Assembly: GCA_021234155.1 (NCBI GenBank)
Contig: JAJEKV010000051.1
Coordinates: 1,114,754 to 1,178,753 of the forward strand
Length of the DNA: 64,000 nt
Direction of reading: 5' to 3'
Origin: Isoetes taiwanensis
Taxonomy: Eukaryota; Streptophyta; Lycopodiopsida; Isoetales; Isoetaceae
Part shown: positions 1 through 12,190 of the stretch, one piece after another
Layout of the letters: every line of letters begins with the position of its first letter
How positions within the stretch are numbered: position 1 is the stretch's first letter
Notes under the pieces: model-generated
Seen by the model: only the letters and a program-made list of their open reading frames with translations
What the model was told of the DNA's origin: nothing
Databases searched by the model: none
Position numbers and translations under genes: made by a program

Positions 1-799
1 CAAATGGCCTATCAGGACTTATCAGTCCCTAATGAATAGGGGGACCTTAGGGACCAAATAAATTAAACTGGACGTAGATCCAAAAAGCAAGAGACCCATA
101 AAACATTGGAGATATTCCAGAAAAAACATCTTGCATCAGATGAAAAACATTTCAGAATTGAGAGTGCAAATATTTTTAAACTTAATTCCAAAGTTTTAGC
201 ACTTTAATCAGGAATATTGGAAATGATCAAACCAAGATACAAGCATGTTTGAATTGCATAAAGGAATTTCAGTATCCTTAGAAAAAATTTTATCCCTACC
301 ATATTTTAAGGGGAGGTAATACAGTGCAAATCTTAACAGGGCATAAATGTAGGTAAACATTTCAGCTTCACTCAAACTGTCAAATATTAATATGATCTTT
401 TGCAATTTCAGCATTTTTCAAGCATGTTCATATCAGAAGATTTATCAGTCAAAATATGCAGAAACTTTCAAATATTATTTCATAATATTCCTGAAATATA
501 TCCATAAATGTTGTATGAAGGCATATACTATGTGAAACATGGTATGCCATGCCACAAAAACAATTGTTTATGTAGATCAGATGCCTTATACCAGGCTCAA
601 ACAAACTGGAATGCAAGTGTTCCAAAGAAGTTTTGCAAAAATGCTTACCAGCCTTAGAGTAAAGACTTAGAAAACTAACAAATAGAGAGATGAACTTGAG
701 AAATCATGATGTCTAAGACAGCAATATGTTGTAGATTTCCTTCCTGTACCAAGAACTCCATGCATCCAAAGATCAACAAAGATTTGGAGGAGTAAAACA
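1..799 (-). other. Intron-side part of a diverged minus-strand element unit
   Basis: No convincing coding sequence. The motif CTTATCAGTCCCTA at 18-31 also occurs at 12671-12684 in segment Q, and both lie about 0.8 kb from a structured block in the same relative orientation. This stretch is therefore probably the distal intron of a diverged relative of the Q unit, read on the minus strand and cut by the window edge. Confidence 0.45.
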
Positions 800-899
800 G
801 GTTACCTGCACCCAAACATGTCAACGTTAGCATAATAATGGTAGCGAGACAAGGGATGACAGGTAAGCTATTGTTTTACTCGGCTCTTCGCCCTTCACC
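800..899 (-). ncRNA. Structured intron block B1
   Basis: Read on the minus strand it carries the conserved series GCTTACCTG, TACC, GCTAA, TGCAGGTAACC with the same spacing as seven other copies in the window. TTACCTG pairs with CAGGTAA. Outside that is a perfect 10-bp stem, GAGTAAAACA with TGTTTTACTC (its 3' half at 790-799), unrelated in sequence to the equivalent stems in other copies. Inside, CATCCC faces GGGTG. A GGTGAAGGGC motif precedes it. Function unknown. Confidence 0.7.
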
Positions 900-1399
900 A
901 AACTGTTAGTCCATGTAATACATGATAAAAACCAAAATGTAACAAACTATATAGATTGTCATGAAATTCTGAGATAATGCTTCTAAAGCAAATTACAAGG
1001 GTTCAATAATTCAGCTCAGATATCCCTGTTTAAGAGAATGTGTATATTAGCCACTGGATTCTACTTTATCCATTAACCCCTTATTTTAGAGATAGATATA
1101 TTTCTGGAAATAGATTTTTAAACACATCTATTTAGAGAAGCAATATAAGTCATAGATTATATGGACACCGTCAGATAAGAATGAAAACTAGAAAGTTACT
1201 GGCCTGTTTTCGATAAATCGAGAGAGCCTGTTAGCTAAAGCATAAGAAATTATGTAAAACCCGATTAAAATTTGGATAGGTTCATTCCCATCGGGGTTCA
1301 AGAATGCTCGCTCCTCTTGTTCAAGATATCGGCAATGTTGGTGATGTGTGGAACGGTGCTTCCTTGTCCCTTTGTATTCTCCGTGTAGATGTAAAGAAC

Positions 1400-1641
1400 C
1401 TTTTAACACCAGTGGGATTGCTTGGTCCAGCAAACTTCTTAGCAGTGGGAATAGGTGTTGATGTAGCAGAATCGAGATGATACCTTTCCACAATCCTTTC
1501 CAGAAACTGCTTAGTAGGCTGAGCTATGGATTCAGCCTCTGCTCTACACAAGGCATTGAGATCAAGTCCAGCTTTCTTGATAAGATCAAGGAGTTTGGCT
1601 CTGGGAGCTCCCTTGTTGGTAGCTCCTTCCGTTTTTCCCAT
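1400..1641 (-). CDS. Diverged AT-hook-like first exon (left-edge unit), partial
   Basis: The ATG at 1641 starts MGKTEGATNKGAPRAK, clearly related to the first exons of the retroelement copies (MSKSGRPEGACNKGQTRPK) and of the right-edge unit (AGRPPGAPNKKG). The following residues are leucine- and lysine-rich and may form a short helix. The role is inferred as a DNA-binding N-terminal module. A possible donor (AAAAG|GTTCTTT) lies at 1400, but it would be phase 2 whereas the related exons end in phase 0, so the 3' boundary is uncertain. The frame stays open to 1321. Structured block B1 lies about 500 bp downstream on the same strand, as it does after the first exons elsewhere. The rest of this element would lie beyond the left edge. 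Confidence 0.5.
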
Positions 1642-1782
1642 ATTGGCCAAGAGATGGTAACAAAATCAGAGATGGAGAATTGGGTATAATGGGTCAGAAA
1701 GGCGCAGATCGACCAGACCTCATGCTCAAATGAAGAAAGCAAATCCCTATGGTAAATTTGCTTGATGCTAATAAAGGGATAC

Positions 1783-2099
1783 AACCCTAAAAAACGCACA
1801 TGCCATCTCATTTCCGGCATGGAAATAAGCTAGGAAGGCAAAAAATCAGGTAAAGGCAGTCGTATGCAAATTTCCAGCAAAGATTTGGAAAAGAAAAAAG
1901 TTAAAAAGCATCATACCTTTTTGCATGCATATCCAAATTATTTCGTAGAAGGCATATTTGGGCGGAAGGACAGCCAGGGCTCATCCGTACCATAGGTTAG
2001 AGATCAAAAGGTGGAAGCTGCTAAGGTTAAAGGTGACGCAAGACCGGCCGGTAGAGCAAGGATCGTCGCCTTTACATTTTGCGATAAGCGGAACCCTAA
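1783..2099 (-). promoter_or_regulatory. Two telo-box-like motifs upstream of the left-edge exon
   Basis: AACCCTAA occurs at 1783-1790 and 2092-2099, upstream of the minus-strand exon that starts at 1641. Similar pairs precede the first exon in copies 1 to 4. Telo-boxes (AAACCCTAA) are known plant promoter elements; a role here is inferred. Confidence 0.35.
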
Positions 2100-2911
2100 A
2101 AAGTTAAAGGATTTATCGAGAAAAGCAAAATCCGAAAAAAAAGCCTTGTTAGGATTTCAAAGGTCATATTTAACCCACGTGGGTAGAACCAATACTATAA
2201 ACAAATACCAAAAGTAGTTAAAGGGTTAGATGTTCCGAAAATATGTGATAGCTTGGAGAACTATAGACCGATATTTGTCTAGCAATTTAACAAGTGTTCC
2301 CATGGATGCCACAATATCAATGATAGGTTAGAGGTATATTCCCATATTAGTAAAGTTCCAGACCCTATGCCTGTCAGGCTTACACAATCTGGAGAGGGCC
2401 GGCTTGTTTCAGCTGTAGGTAGATCACAACCTTACGTTATGTACCAATTTTTTCAAAATCAAAAGCAAGTCTATTTAGGAATGTTATGTTCAGTTATGTT
2501 AAATGAGGTAAAGGATGCTATTGGTTCAAGAAATAGGCTATTTTCTGCAGATCATACTATTGCATGAAACATGCGTTCCAGGCCTATGATCATTAGGATT
2601 TATCCATATTAACCAAGACTCAGTTATTAGCATAACAGTTTGGGAAGCCTATCATGTCTTTAGGATATATATATCTTCTGTTAGCTTTTCCCACCTGGAT
2701 ACGAGAAGATAAAATTTAAGTGTAGATCAATTTAGAATCATGCTTGGATTTGTGCATTTGACTCAAAGGTACAAAAGCAAGGTGCTTAAATTTATGGTAT
2801 GGAAAGATATAAATACTCACCCCCATGGTAAGATTTTTTGCATGGCTAACTAGAATATGGATCCCTTATAGGGAGGTTGCTAAAATGGCATATATATACA
2901 TACATATATAG
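2100..2911. other. AT-rich spacer, no gene seen
   Basis: Only short open frames without recognisable similarity. It ends in a TA-rich tract (about 2890-2920) where segment P begins. Confidence 0.5.
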
Positions 2912-5039
2912 ATATATATATCAAATTAACAGATGGATTTGACCATGTATAAGCTTTACAGCTCACATTTTAGACAGACTGGTCCACAGGTTCAGAAAAA
3001 TATGGATTTGGTAGTATAGAACGGAACGGCACAGTGACATTAGTCCATACTGGTGGCTGGCCTAAATATCCTTGCCCGTGTTGACCACAATGGTGTACAA
3101 GCAGTAAGTATGTGGATATTGGAAGAAAAACCACACGGTATATCCCACATGGTTTATTCTCCAATGTGCTATATCCAAGTAATAATATGCCAAGCCTAAT
3201 TTGGTCAATTTAGCTAATAGCTGCAGCATAGCATGGTTCAACTTGGCAACTGCATTATTGGAATGTCCATTATTGGAGAACAGGGGAAATGGCAAGCCCA
3301 AGTCCACTAAACAAAGCATGCTTCCAGGTTCACCTCAGGGTAAGCAATATGAACCTAAGGTCATGTTCTTAGTATGGCTATGACGACATACATTGTCATA
3401 ACACCATGAGCAGCTGGATTACGAAGTATGTCTAAATCGAAGGTGCATATGCCCACTTGCATATATGGTACAAAGGTAAAATGGTGCACAAATAATGGCC
3501 TTTGAAACCTTGCTAGCATATTTTAGTAGAAATTTAAGCATTATGACATGGGGCATAATTTTTTACATCTGTCACAGTTTTTTGCATTTATCTGAAGTCT
3601 ATTTAGGGATAATAACAAGAAGATGAAGTTTTCTGTAAAGGGAGACACCCTTGTCTAGAGTATTGAGAATAATCTCAAGGGAAAGCAATAAGTTTGATTT
3701 TTCAGGGGCTTATCTCTGGGCCCATATTCTAACAAGATGGACGGTGCGACTAGCCTTAGAGCTTTTTGCATATGGACTGGCGCAATCCTTGATATGCCCG
3801 AAAAAATCAGATGATTGCCATGCATGGCCTATTCTGGAGAAGTGGCAGATGGAAGGTGTGCACTTGAATATACATGGGGCAATCTTAGACTGGGTAATTG
3901 AATTGGCAATTTACAATTTAAGTAGCATGAGAGCATGGTGTCAAAGCTTTAAGATCCATCATTTTCAATTTGCATGTTTAAACATGGAATTTTAGTGTTG
4001 CATGGTGGCAACGATATGTTGAGCAGTAGATACATGCAGGCTGTTGCAGATCCATATAAGATATTTTCTCAAGGGAAAATGGTAAAACTGTTTAGACTAG
4101 GGAGACACCCTTGTCTAGTATGTGGAATGTAATTCCGTACATGGATGTGGAACGTGTACACTTCTTACATCTACCATAGCATGGGTGACTCAAAAATAAT
4201 GACATGCAAATTCAACTATAGGGCAGGGCCAACGATTCAACAGAATGGTAACAATTACTACATAAGTGGGAAAATGCATATTGTAATTATGTAAAGGAGT
4301 TTCATAGGTTAAATATTGGCTTATGCGGAATTGATTTATTATTGTATTAAATTAATAAAAGAAAGGGAAAAACAAAGAGTCGAAAAGCATCAGAAGCGTA
4401 AACCCTTTTAGGGTTGCATTTCCATTCAGGATCCGGATCCGCTAGCATGGTAGTGGCGATCATAACGATACATGGCTGCTAGTACACCTGGATGCTCTAA
4501 GCATCATTCTGCGAAATGGAGAAGCTGCCAGATTCCTATGAAGCAGGGCTACATAGTTGGCGATTTGGAAATCAAGGCAACACTGGTATGAACGAAACTT
4601 TTCCTACTAGAATAAGACAGTAGCAGCCTTCTATTTTAGCACAACAGGAGCATGTGGGGTATATCTTGGCGATCGAGCACCGCCACCGCTAGTTTGGCGG
4701 GATATAAGAGGCAAGAAACCGTGACTTACAGTCTGGTTTTGCAAAGAAGTAACTATGGCACTCAGGTGATGGCGCCTCCGCCTCCGCCTCCAGGCATGGA
4801 GAGCAAGCTTAACAGAAAGGAGAAAATGCCTTGGAGCAGGAATACAGAGCTGGACCTTTTCCTTGTGCATAAAGGAGAATGAGAAGGCCGGATGCAGCAA
4901 GCAGATCATGGACACATGCATTGATCAAAGCACAGAGGCCCAAGAACATGAGCACTGGACGAATCGAATGCTGAAACAGAACTAGAACGTCTTCTAAATC
5001 AGGTTTTGTGTTAGTAAATTCTAAATTCTTAAAATAATA
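2912..5039 (+). repeat. Segment P, left copy (2.1 kb direct duplicate)
   Basis: Nearly identical to 58720-60849 in the same orientation. It starts in a TA tract and, in this copy, ends at the insertion point of the CACTA-like element. It contains two copies of GGAGACACCCTTGTCTAG (3641-3658 and 4101-4118), the second inside a hairpin (AGACTAGGG facing CCCTTGTCT), and a short palindrome AAACCCTTTTAGGGTT near 4400. A short frame starting at 4771 (a proline run, then MESKLNRKEKM) is shared by both copies but has no family I recognise. Differences from the right copy cluster at CAG/CTG around 4390-4700. Confidence 0.85.
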
Positions 5040-5060
5040 CACAAGGCCCCCAAAAATTAA

Positions 5061-6169
5061 CTTGCATTCATAATCACGATGAAAACCAGTATAAGAATGG
5101 CTTTTTGTACAGGTAGCTTATAATCTCAACGAAAACCGTATGTCAACCATGGTTTTATGAAGTCACTGCTAGTTTGATCGTAGTTCTTATACTAATTTTA
5201 TATCTTTCACTAGTTTTTTAAAGCTATTACTAGTTTAAAGGGTGGTTTTTAGGTGTGCATTGTCGATATAATAATTTAAGATGATTTTACATGCTACTTG
5301 CCATTAATCATATATTCTTTTTGACATAGTTTTAATGCTCCCGAGTTTTTTTATGTTAGTATAAAAACCATGTTTGTTTTTGCAAGTGTGATATGGTTTT
5401 TGACACATGCTTCTTAACTATGCTTTTTAATAGTCTAATATGTCGGTTTATGTGGTTGCATTTTTTATATGTTTATTTGAATCTTTAAAGTCACCACTAA
5501 CTTCCACCATAGTTTTTTATATTAACTGGTAATTCCAACTATTATATCTAATTTTGCACTACTTTTAGAATGAAGTTCTTAATTATAATTATAAACTTAT
5601 GTTAAATACATTGACTTGTTTTCATGTGGTTTGTGAATTTTTACCATAGTTTTGTTGGGTCACAAAGCTGATTCCATTTTGTAATAATGTTCTAATGGCG
5701 ATCATGGTCTGCTCAGACCATCCAATTATACTTGCAAAATCATAGAATATTTCAGTAAGGTCAATAGCAATTTGAGCTACTTGAAGTGTGAATAAACCAA
5801 TTTCACTGCCAAAAAATTCGCATACCATTGATTATAAAATTGATGCTTATATACCTTAAACAAATCAAGCCTCATGAATGGATCTTTTAGACACTTACAA
5901 GATTTTATTTTGGGTGTCCTCACGCCAATCATGGCCTGCAACCTCTCCATGGCAACTTTTTTCATTACCCTCCTCCCTTATCCATCCAAATAAAAGTTTT
6001 TTTTTTGAAGAACTGTGTCATCAATATATTAAAAGAATGGTAATGTTACAAAGACAATCCAAATAAAAGTTTAATGCACTTGCACAGAAGATTTAATGCT
6101 AGGATGTGCATAAGGTCCACAGTAATATAACATAATTAGTCAAATCCATAGAGGTGAAACAACCCAAGG
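5061..6169. other. Left subterminal and interior of CACTA-like element
   Basis: AT-rich, with repeated CTAGTTTT-type motifs at about 5160-5240. Short minus-strand frames at 5622-5965 resemble broken coding sequence (for example the stretch LTEIFYDFASIIGWSEQ) but match no family I know. Confidence 0.35.
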
Positions 6170-6725
6170 CACATGCTAGTACCCCAAACACTTATATCCA
6201 GGCACACCATTGAACACTCTATGATTTAGCTGTTGAATGCTTTGAAGTGCATGCTGCATATTCTTTTTTGCATCTGGATTTCTTGCAAATATCCTCATAA
6301 TAATACTTCTCATTATTTGCATCAGATAGCGCAAGGTCCTGAATGATTAGAATCACTTGTTATAAAAAGGTCTCAAAGTTCATCCATCAATGTTGTAGGA
6401 ATGGATCTAGGCTGCTAGTGCTAGAACTAATGCTCTCCCCTGGAATAAAAAGTACCTGGAATGTAACATCCTTGACCTTAGCTTCCAACCCTCTCACTAT
6501 AAAATGGACATGCCACTGCTCTTTATCATGCTCCGAGTTGATTGGAACCACATCAGTGGAACATGAATGCACATGGCATTTGAGTTTAATGTTACGGTTA
6601 ATTAATGAGATCAGCTTTCTATTGCAAAGTGAATGGAGGTAGATAGAGCAATGTTGGTGTGGTGTATATGCCTCATAGAACAATTGGTCTTCGATAAACA
6701 TTGCTTTCTGCATCTTCCTCTTCAA
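6170..6725 (-). pseudogene. Unidentified gene remnant
   Basis: A 112-residue minus-strand frame (6387-6725) and a second open stretch at 6170-6330 in another frame have amino-acid composition like real protein (for example HVHFIVRGLEAKVKDVTFQV; FNGVPGYKCLGY). No family recognised. The frame change between the parts suggests a decayed gene fragment carried inside the CACTA-like element. It could also be chance. Confidence 0.25.
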
Positions 6726-9700
6726 TAGTCACCCTTTTTATTCAAACGTGTTTATCCATAATTTTGGTTAGATTAACCAATATACTTTGGCCAAATTAAT
6801 CATATCCTTGCCTAATTGTACTGGAGCATAGATATAATATTAGAAACTAAGGTGCCACATTAAGGAAGTCTTAAATCGATGTGTAAGAGACAAAGATCAT
6901 AGAAGGTTAATCATGAGAAATTTGAGATTAGGGAATGCATTGAACAAAGAGCATTTCAAGCCAGGAAACTTGGACATATTTGTTTGAAGATTATGAGTTT
7001 CCCAAGTATGATTGCCCATTTGTTTGGAGTCTAGGCATAATTATAATTAGTATCTGGGTTTATATTAAATTAATTATGGATTTACACGCTATATTTATCA
7101 AACTGAATGGTGTTTGCACTAAGAAAAGAAGAAAACTTTGGTTCAAAGCTTCAAATTTGGGTGTTTCAGAATTATAGTTCCAAGTGGTGAATATGGGGAG
7201 CCCGGGAGATATGGTTGTAAATATGATTGATAATGCCAATCCAACATGCATGCTAAAGGAAGCTGCCACCAACTTTGTTCATTTCTGCACTAGAGTTTAT
7301 GGCGTTATATTTTCATTGTAAAGCATGTATCATCTAGCAAACCCTTACAAAGTTCTACTATCATCAACTCCTAGGTTCTGCATTCTATGACTTTGATTGT
7401 CCATAACATCCAGAGTTTTTTTTTGCTCACTTTGTTGTGCACACGATGAAACAATTATTGATAATTTTACCTGCTTAGTAATTCAACAATTTTAAAATTG
7501 ACTTACTCAAGATGGCAATAGGAATAAAATCCTAGATGCTAGACCCTTCACCACCACTGCTTAGGTCTTTAGTGCTTGCAATTCTGCAATTACCTGAATA
7601 GTTCTTCCAATTGCTTTGTGGATCATTTGGAAACACGAAAATGATGTGGTCTTCATCAAGAAGAGTTGCGACATTATTTGGATGAAGTTTATTAAATTTT
7701 TAAACTAATTAGATGTGTCACGACTCATTGGCTTAATAGGAGGGATAAATATGATAGAGATTCTTCAAATTGGGGAAAGTTAAGTTTGGAATCATCTTTT
7801 TCTCGATATTATGAAAAGATGTGGGGATATGTTTCATAGGACAAGAGCTCTAATTCATCTCTTTCTGGGACAAGTCCAGTCAGGAGGGTGGATCTAAGAA
7901 TTGTAGCCCTAGCCCTAAGTTAGCCGACTAGAACCTCCAATAACATATAAAAAAAAGGAGGGCTTGCCCCACGATCATGTGAGCACTTGGAGAAATAAGA
8001 ACGGAAGCGGGGAAGGAAATTGAGGGAGACACCTTGGCGCAGTGAACTACCAATATAGCCGAGCACCCCAACCAATCTGCGTGTCCCATTTTTTTTCCTT
8101 TTGTAATTTCCTTGATCCTCGATATGTGAAAATGAAGATCTAGCAGTAGAGGCCTATGCCACCCAAAATTTGGATGAGGTGGAGGTGCTATGTGGATGGG
8201 TTAGAATTTTAGGAAAGGGTGTAGTCTTGGTAAAGTTGATGTGCTTTGAAAAAAAAAGGGCGTGTATCTTTTATCCTTGCATCATTATATATCCAACAAA
8301 ATCACTTCTTAACACACACTTTTCAAACAATAACAATGCGTCAAAAAATACATTGCAAGAGTGTTTTGAAAGATGACGCCTCAAAGGGTAACGACAATTT
8401 TGGAATGGTCTCATATTGAAATGTTAGGGAATATATCATGTTAGTTGTAATGAAGATAGAATGTTTAGAAGGGCACCCAATTACTTGTTAGGAATTACTA
8501 TTGGTGACCCTCCCCTAGAATCCATAAACAATGGTTTTTTGCTTCTTATGCAACATGTTGACTGACATGGACCATTATGCCTAGCCCCTACCTCATCAGC
8601 TTGCCAAGACAATGTTTACTTTCTCCTTTCTAAGTGGATGTGTTTGTTCAACCATAAAGAAATTCTTATCGTTCTAAAATCTAAAATCATTGTTAAATTG
8701 CACCTACCTATGCAATTATCTTTGTTGCCTAGCATCTTTCATTTTCTTTAGGAATGCATGTAGATCTTCGAAAACAAACTTTTAGGTGCTTGCTTTGGAA
8801 ATCTGATTATTACAACTTGAAGCAAACCCCACGAATGTTGAGATTGCAATCAAATGCCATTAGAGTTCTGCAATTGTTTTGGAAACCCTGGTTTTATTGT
8901 GGGAATTCAAAAAGGGCGTGGCCGTCCATTTTTGGCGACCTCTATCTGCACGATTTTCCCTGACCTTACAGTTGTCAAGGGCCTGGCAGGGGCTGAATTC
9001 TCGGGCGATTTTGGGCGATAGAGGGATGGCCGCAAATGGTTTCTATTTGTGGTTGATTTGGGCTGGGATACGATGATCTGCATTTAGCTGAAGATCGAAG
9101 GCGGGAGGATCATCTTCTGCTTGTTGAGGGGGTTCTACCTGGTTTAGATCAAGGGGTTTTTGTTCCTCTCTGGGAAAGCAGCTTTTGATTCTGTTACCAT
9201 CTTGCAGATGAAACCGGCTGCTTTACTCAGCCAAATTAGATCAAACCGGCTCCAACCAAATCAAACCAGCTGCCTTACTCAACTGGATTTATGACAGGGT
9301 GTTGGATTTCTCGCAGGGTGCAATGCTGGAGTTCGGGTGCTTCCAGTTTCTTCTGATTCAATTTGCCCATCGCTTGCCTCTCTCCCACATCGATTCTTGT
9401 GGAGTAGAAACTGGTTTGAGAAGTAGTTTTGAGAAGCTTCGACTTGGGGCAGTTCTTTTTTGGTGCTCTTCCATTGCACGCAGTTGCAAGATACTCCAGC
9501 CGCTCAGAAAGTGAGGCACATTTTTTTTCCCCCTTTGATCGCAGTGCAAAGTTAGAGCAGGGTGCACTGCTGGAACTTGATCATTGCCACGTGTACAGTG
9601 GCAAGACCCCTATGTATTGAACCATTGGACTCTTGTTTTTATATCTGACAGCTGAGAGTTTTTAAATTTAAAAAAAAAAACCCATTAGAGTTATAGACCC

Positions 9701-10139
9701 ATCAGAGTTCGAGTTCTACTACCATGTGTGCAAACATTTCAAAACCAAAGAGCAAAACCTAACCCTATTGTTTCGTTTTCCCTCTATTTTCCTAAAGCGG
9801 CAGTGGAGCAGCCGAGAGCTCTTCCCGCTCTCACTGGATGCCATGGCATTTCTGAGTAAGTTTTGCTACACCTTTCGATGCGATCTGCTCTATTTGGTTC
9901 AAGGTGCGATCTCCTCTCCTGTTTTTTATTTTTTTCCTTTTTCTGCTTAGTTCGCTTCTGTTGGATCTTCGACTGTGGATGTGAAATCCGCACAGGGTAG
10001 AATCTTCGGCTGTGGATATGAATTCTAAACAGGGTAAGAAATAGTGTTCTTTTTATCTTTTGTTTGATTGAACACGAAAATTCCTTTCTTCCTCACGGAT
10101 TTTGCCCCAATCCATGTGCTTGTTGCAATCATTCAAAAG
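6726..10139. other. Interior of CACTA-like element, no clear gene
   Basis: About 3.4 kb with only short frames. The part 8880-9650 is richer in G+C and has local repeats: AAACCGGCTGCTTTACTCA and a variant at about 9210-9290, and GCAGGGTGCA twice at about 9315 and 9558. The stretch 9720-10080 could be the promoter and leader region of the stress protein remnant; ATGGCATTTCTGA|GTAAGT at 9841 resembles a first exon with a donor site, but this is unproven. Confidence 0.3.
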
Positions 10140-10159
10140 GTACATCTTTACCACGGCAG

Positions 10160-10667
10160 GAGAGCCGACTTGTTGATCTTAATGATGAGAGTGCATATGC
10201 TGTAAAATGGGCCCGGTGACAACGTAGTCATTCTACATGTGCAACCTACAAGTGTTCTTTATGGGGCAGATTGGGGAGCGGCAGAACAGGTTGCTCTTCC
10301 CAAAGAGGAAAGAAAGAAGTTTGAAGATGAATTTGATGCAATGACATCTTCGAAAAGTGTTGATCTTGCTAAGCCCCTGCAGGATGCTGGCATTCCTTAC
10401 AAACTTCATATTGTCAAGGACCACGACATGAAGGAAAGAATTTGCATTGAAGTTGAAAGGCTGGGGGTCAGTGCTGTGATTATGGGTAGTCGTGGTCTTG
10501 GAGCCGCCAGACGGTCAAGAAGGGCAAGGCTTGGTAGTGTAAGTGATTATTGTGTTCATCATTGTGACTGTCCTGTGGTAGTTGTCCGGCTACCTGAACC
10601 TAAAGGACTGGATAAAAGTGTGGTAAATTCTGTGAAGCTAGAATCAATGGCAGCTCAGATAGGATGA
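10160..10667 (+). pseudogene. Universal stress protein (UspA family), broken
   Basis: The second part, from 10212 to the stop at 10667, reads PGDNVVILHVQPTSVLYGAD and continues through VSAVIMGSRGLGAARRSR to GSVSDYCVHHCDCPVVVVR. That is the typical plant universal stress protein fold, with the ATP-loop pattern G-x2-G-x9-GS near the end. The preceding part at 10160-10213 (VDLNDESAYAVKWA) matches the start of the family but is in another frame. About six residues normally between the two parts are missing, so a small deletion broke the gene. No intron is visible between the two parts. Family members are small cytosolic nucleotide-binding proteins induced by stress. It lies inside the CACTA-like element, so it may be a captured fragment. 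The deletion touches no CAG/CTG site, so it is probably real. Confidence 0.7.
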
Positions 10668-10670
10668 TAA

Positions 10671-11556
10671 CTGATCTCTGGGTGGGGTCTAATTGTATGC
10701 TTCCTCTTTTGAACATTTGTTGTGGTGTGTAACTTTTCACTCTCCAATGTTCCATCATCTGGAGCTTATTTTCTGAAAATTTAACAGCAGTGTTCAGGCC
10801 TAGTTGTGGCATGCTGATATCCGAGGTCTCATTGCTGCCAGTCTGGTGAGAACATTCATTTTTTTATTTTTTTTTATTTGCTAACAATAGGGCTTTGGTT
10901 TTTACAAATCGATCCTTTGTTTTGAGAAAAGGTCAGTGGCCAGAAAGTTGCCATTAAGAAAAGGCTTGCTGCAGGGGTCCAGCTCTTGGCACTTACTCTT
11001 TTGGAGGTCAGCTTGAAGGACTGCGGAAAAAATCTTTGGAGGTAGCCTCAGAGAGGGTTTTGGATCAGATGGTGAAGTTGGTTGAAGATTGTCAGACTTG
11101 GAGCAGGACTTGAGAAAGAGGCATGGGGAGAATCTATTGATGAGCTTCATTATCTGCCTATTTTTTAGTTGAATATAAGGTAAATTATTTTTCAATGCTT
11201 TATGCTGCATATGTCCAGTTTTTTTGTCATTTATGAGTGAAAATAGCAAGGCCGTGGCATATGAATTTATTCTTGTATGCAATTTGCTTCCAAGTGCTAT
11301 TGATCTGTGTAGCTTTGTGTGGTATTGTAGCCTATTGTAGCCTGGTTTTGTAAAGCAGATGCCGAAGAATGAAGCTTTGCTACCCTTACAAATATTTTAG
11401 AAATCATAGAATGAAGTTTATTTTTCCAGATTACTGTATTGTAGCCTTATTTCATTCATTTTTAGAAGCCGCTCACTAAAATTTATGCTTGGTTCTTCGA
11501 GTGTTTTTGTTGTTTCTTTGATTTTTTTTCTTTGAGTTCTTGATTTGTTGCAGAAA
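10671..11556. other. Region 3' of the stress protein remnant
   Basis: T-rich, like a 3' untranslated region and flank. No gene or RNA seen. Confidence 0.35.
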
Positions 11557-11830
11557 GATTTCAAGCTTGGATCCTCATTGTTGTTCTTTTGAATGATTAC
11601 ATGGCAGTTCCTTCTATTTGCATTTTAGAATGCTAACTATTAGACTTCTCTTTCACTTTAAAGGTAGCACTTTTTTTCGCCCCCTTGCTTTTTATCTTAT
11701 ATGTGATTCTCGCTTATCTTATATGTGATCCGCATCTGTGTTATTCAGAGGTTATTGTTGTAGGTAATGCTCCTCTTCCCGTTTTCAGTGCTCTAGATAT
11801 GCTCCTTCATAACGCAAATTTGCTTCTGAA

Positions 11831-11904
11831 TTGCTCAATTTGAGTACTTGTTTGATCGGAGTCATTGAAAAACACATGGTAAAAATTATGGGTTCAATTC
11901 CCAT
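11831..11904 (+). other. tRNA-like pol III box pair
   Basis: ATGGG-TTCAATT-CCCAT at 11888-11904 is a canonical tRNA T-arm (5-bp stem, 7-base TTCRANY loop). TTGCTCAATTTGAGTACTTG at 11831-11850 resembles an A box and D-arm. No acceptor stem closes it, so this is a decayed tRNA or tRNA-derived sequence at most. Its mirror image is at 14472-14545. Confidence 0.35.
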
Positions 11905-11984
11905 ATTGTTCAATTGCATTGCAGTCACAAACTTGGCACATGAACCACTATTTGATATATGCAATATTAACAAATCTAAACCAA

Positions 11985-12190
11985 TGACATTACCACATTG
12001 TGGTGTTACTGTAATTAATTGCTATCAATCCAATCTAAACCGACAACATTTACCACATCGTGGTGTCGTAGTAAAATCACTATATTATATCGTAAACTTA
12101 CCACGTGCACATGCAAAAACAAAAACAGGTCAAATCGAAACCAACTACTTTACCACATTGTAGTGTTACAGTAATTAATCACTATCAAAT
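11985..12190 (+). repeat. Subterminal repeats of the CACTA-like element
   Basis: Three imperfect copies of a motif built on TTACCACATTGTGGTGTTAC followed by a TAATTAAT- or AAATCAC-type stretch. CCACATTGTGG is itself palindromic. Mirrored in the right arm at about 14186-14391. Such repeats usually bind the transposase in CACTA elements. Confidence 0.5.

Noticed and set aside
4652-4882. Proline-run protein frame in segment P as a gene
   Set aside because: Upstream part is not preserved between the two P copies, and only the short proline run plus 28 residues is shared. Too weak to call.
11831-12163. 110-residue frame in the palindrome arm (and its mirror at 14213-14545)
   Set aside because: It runs across subterminal repeats and a tRNA-like segment, and its start and content follow repeat sequence; no family resemblance.
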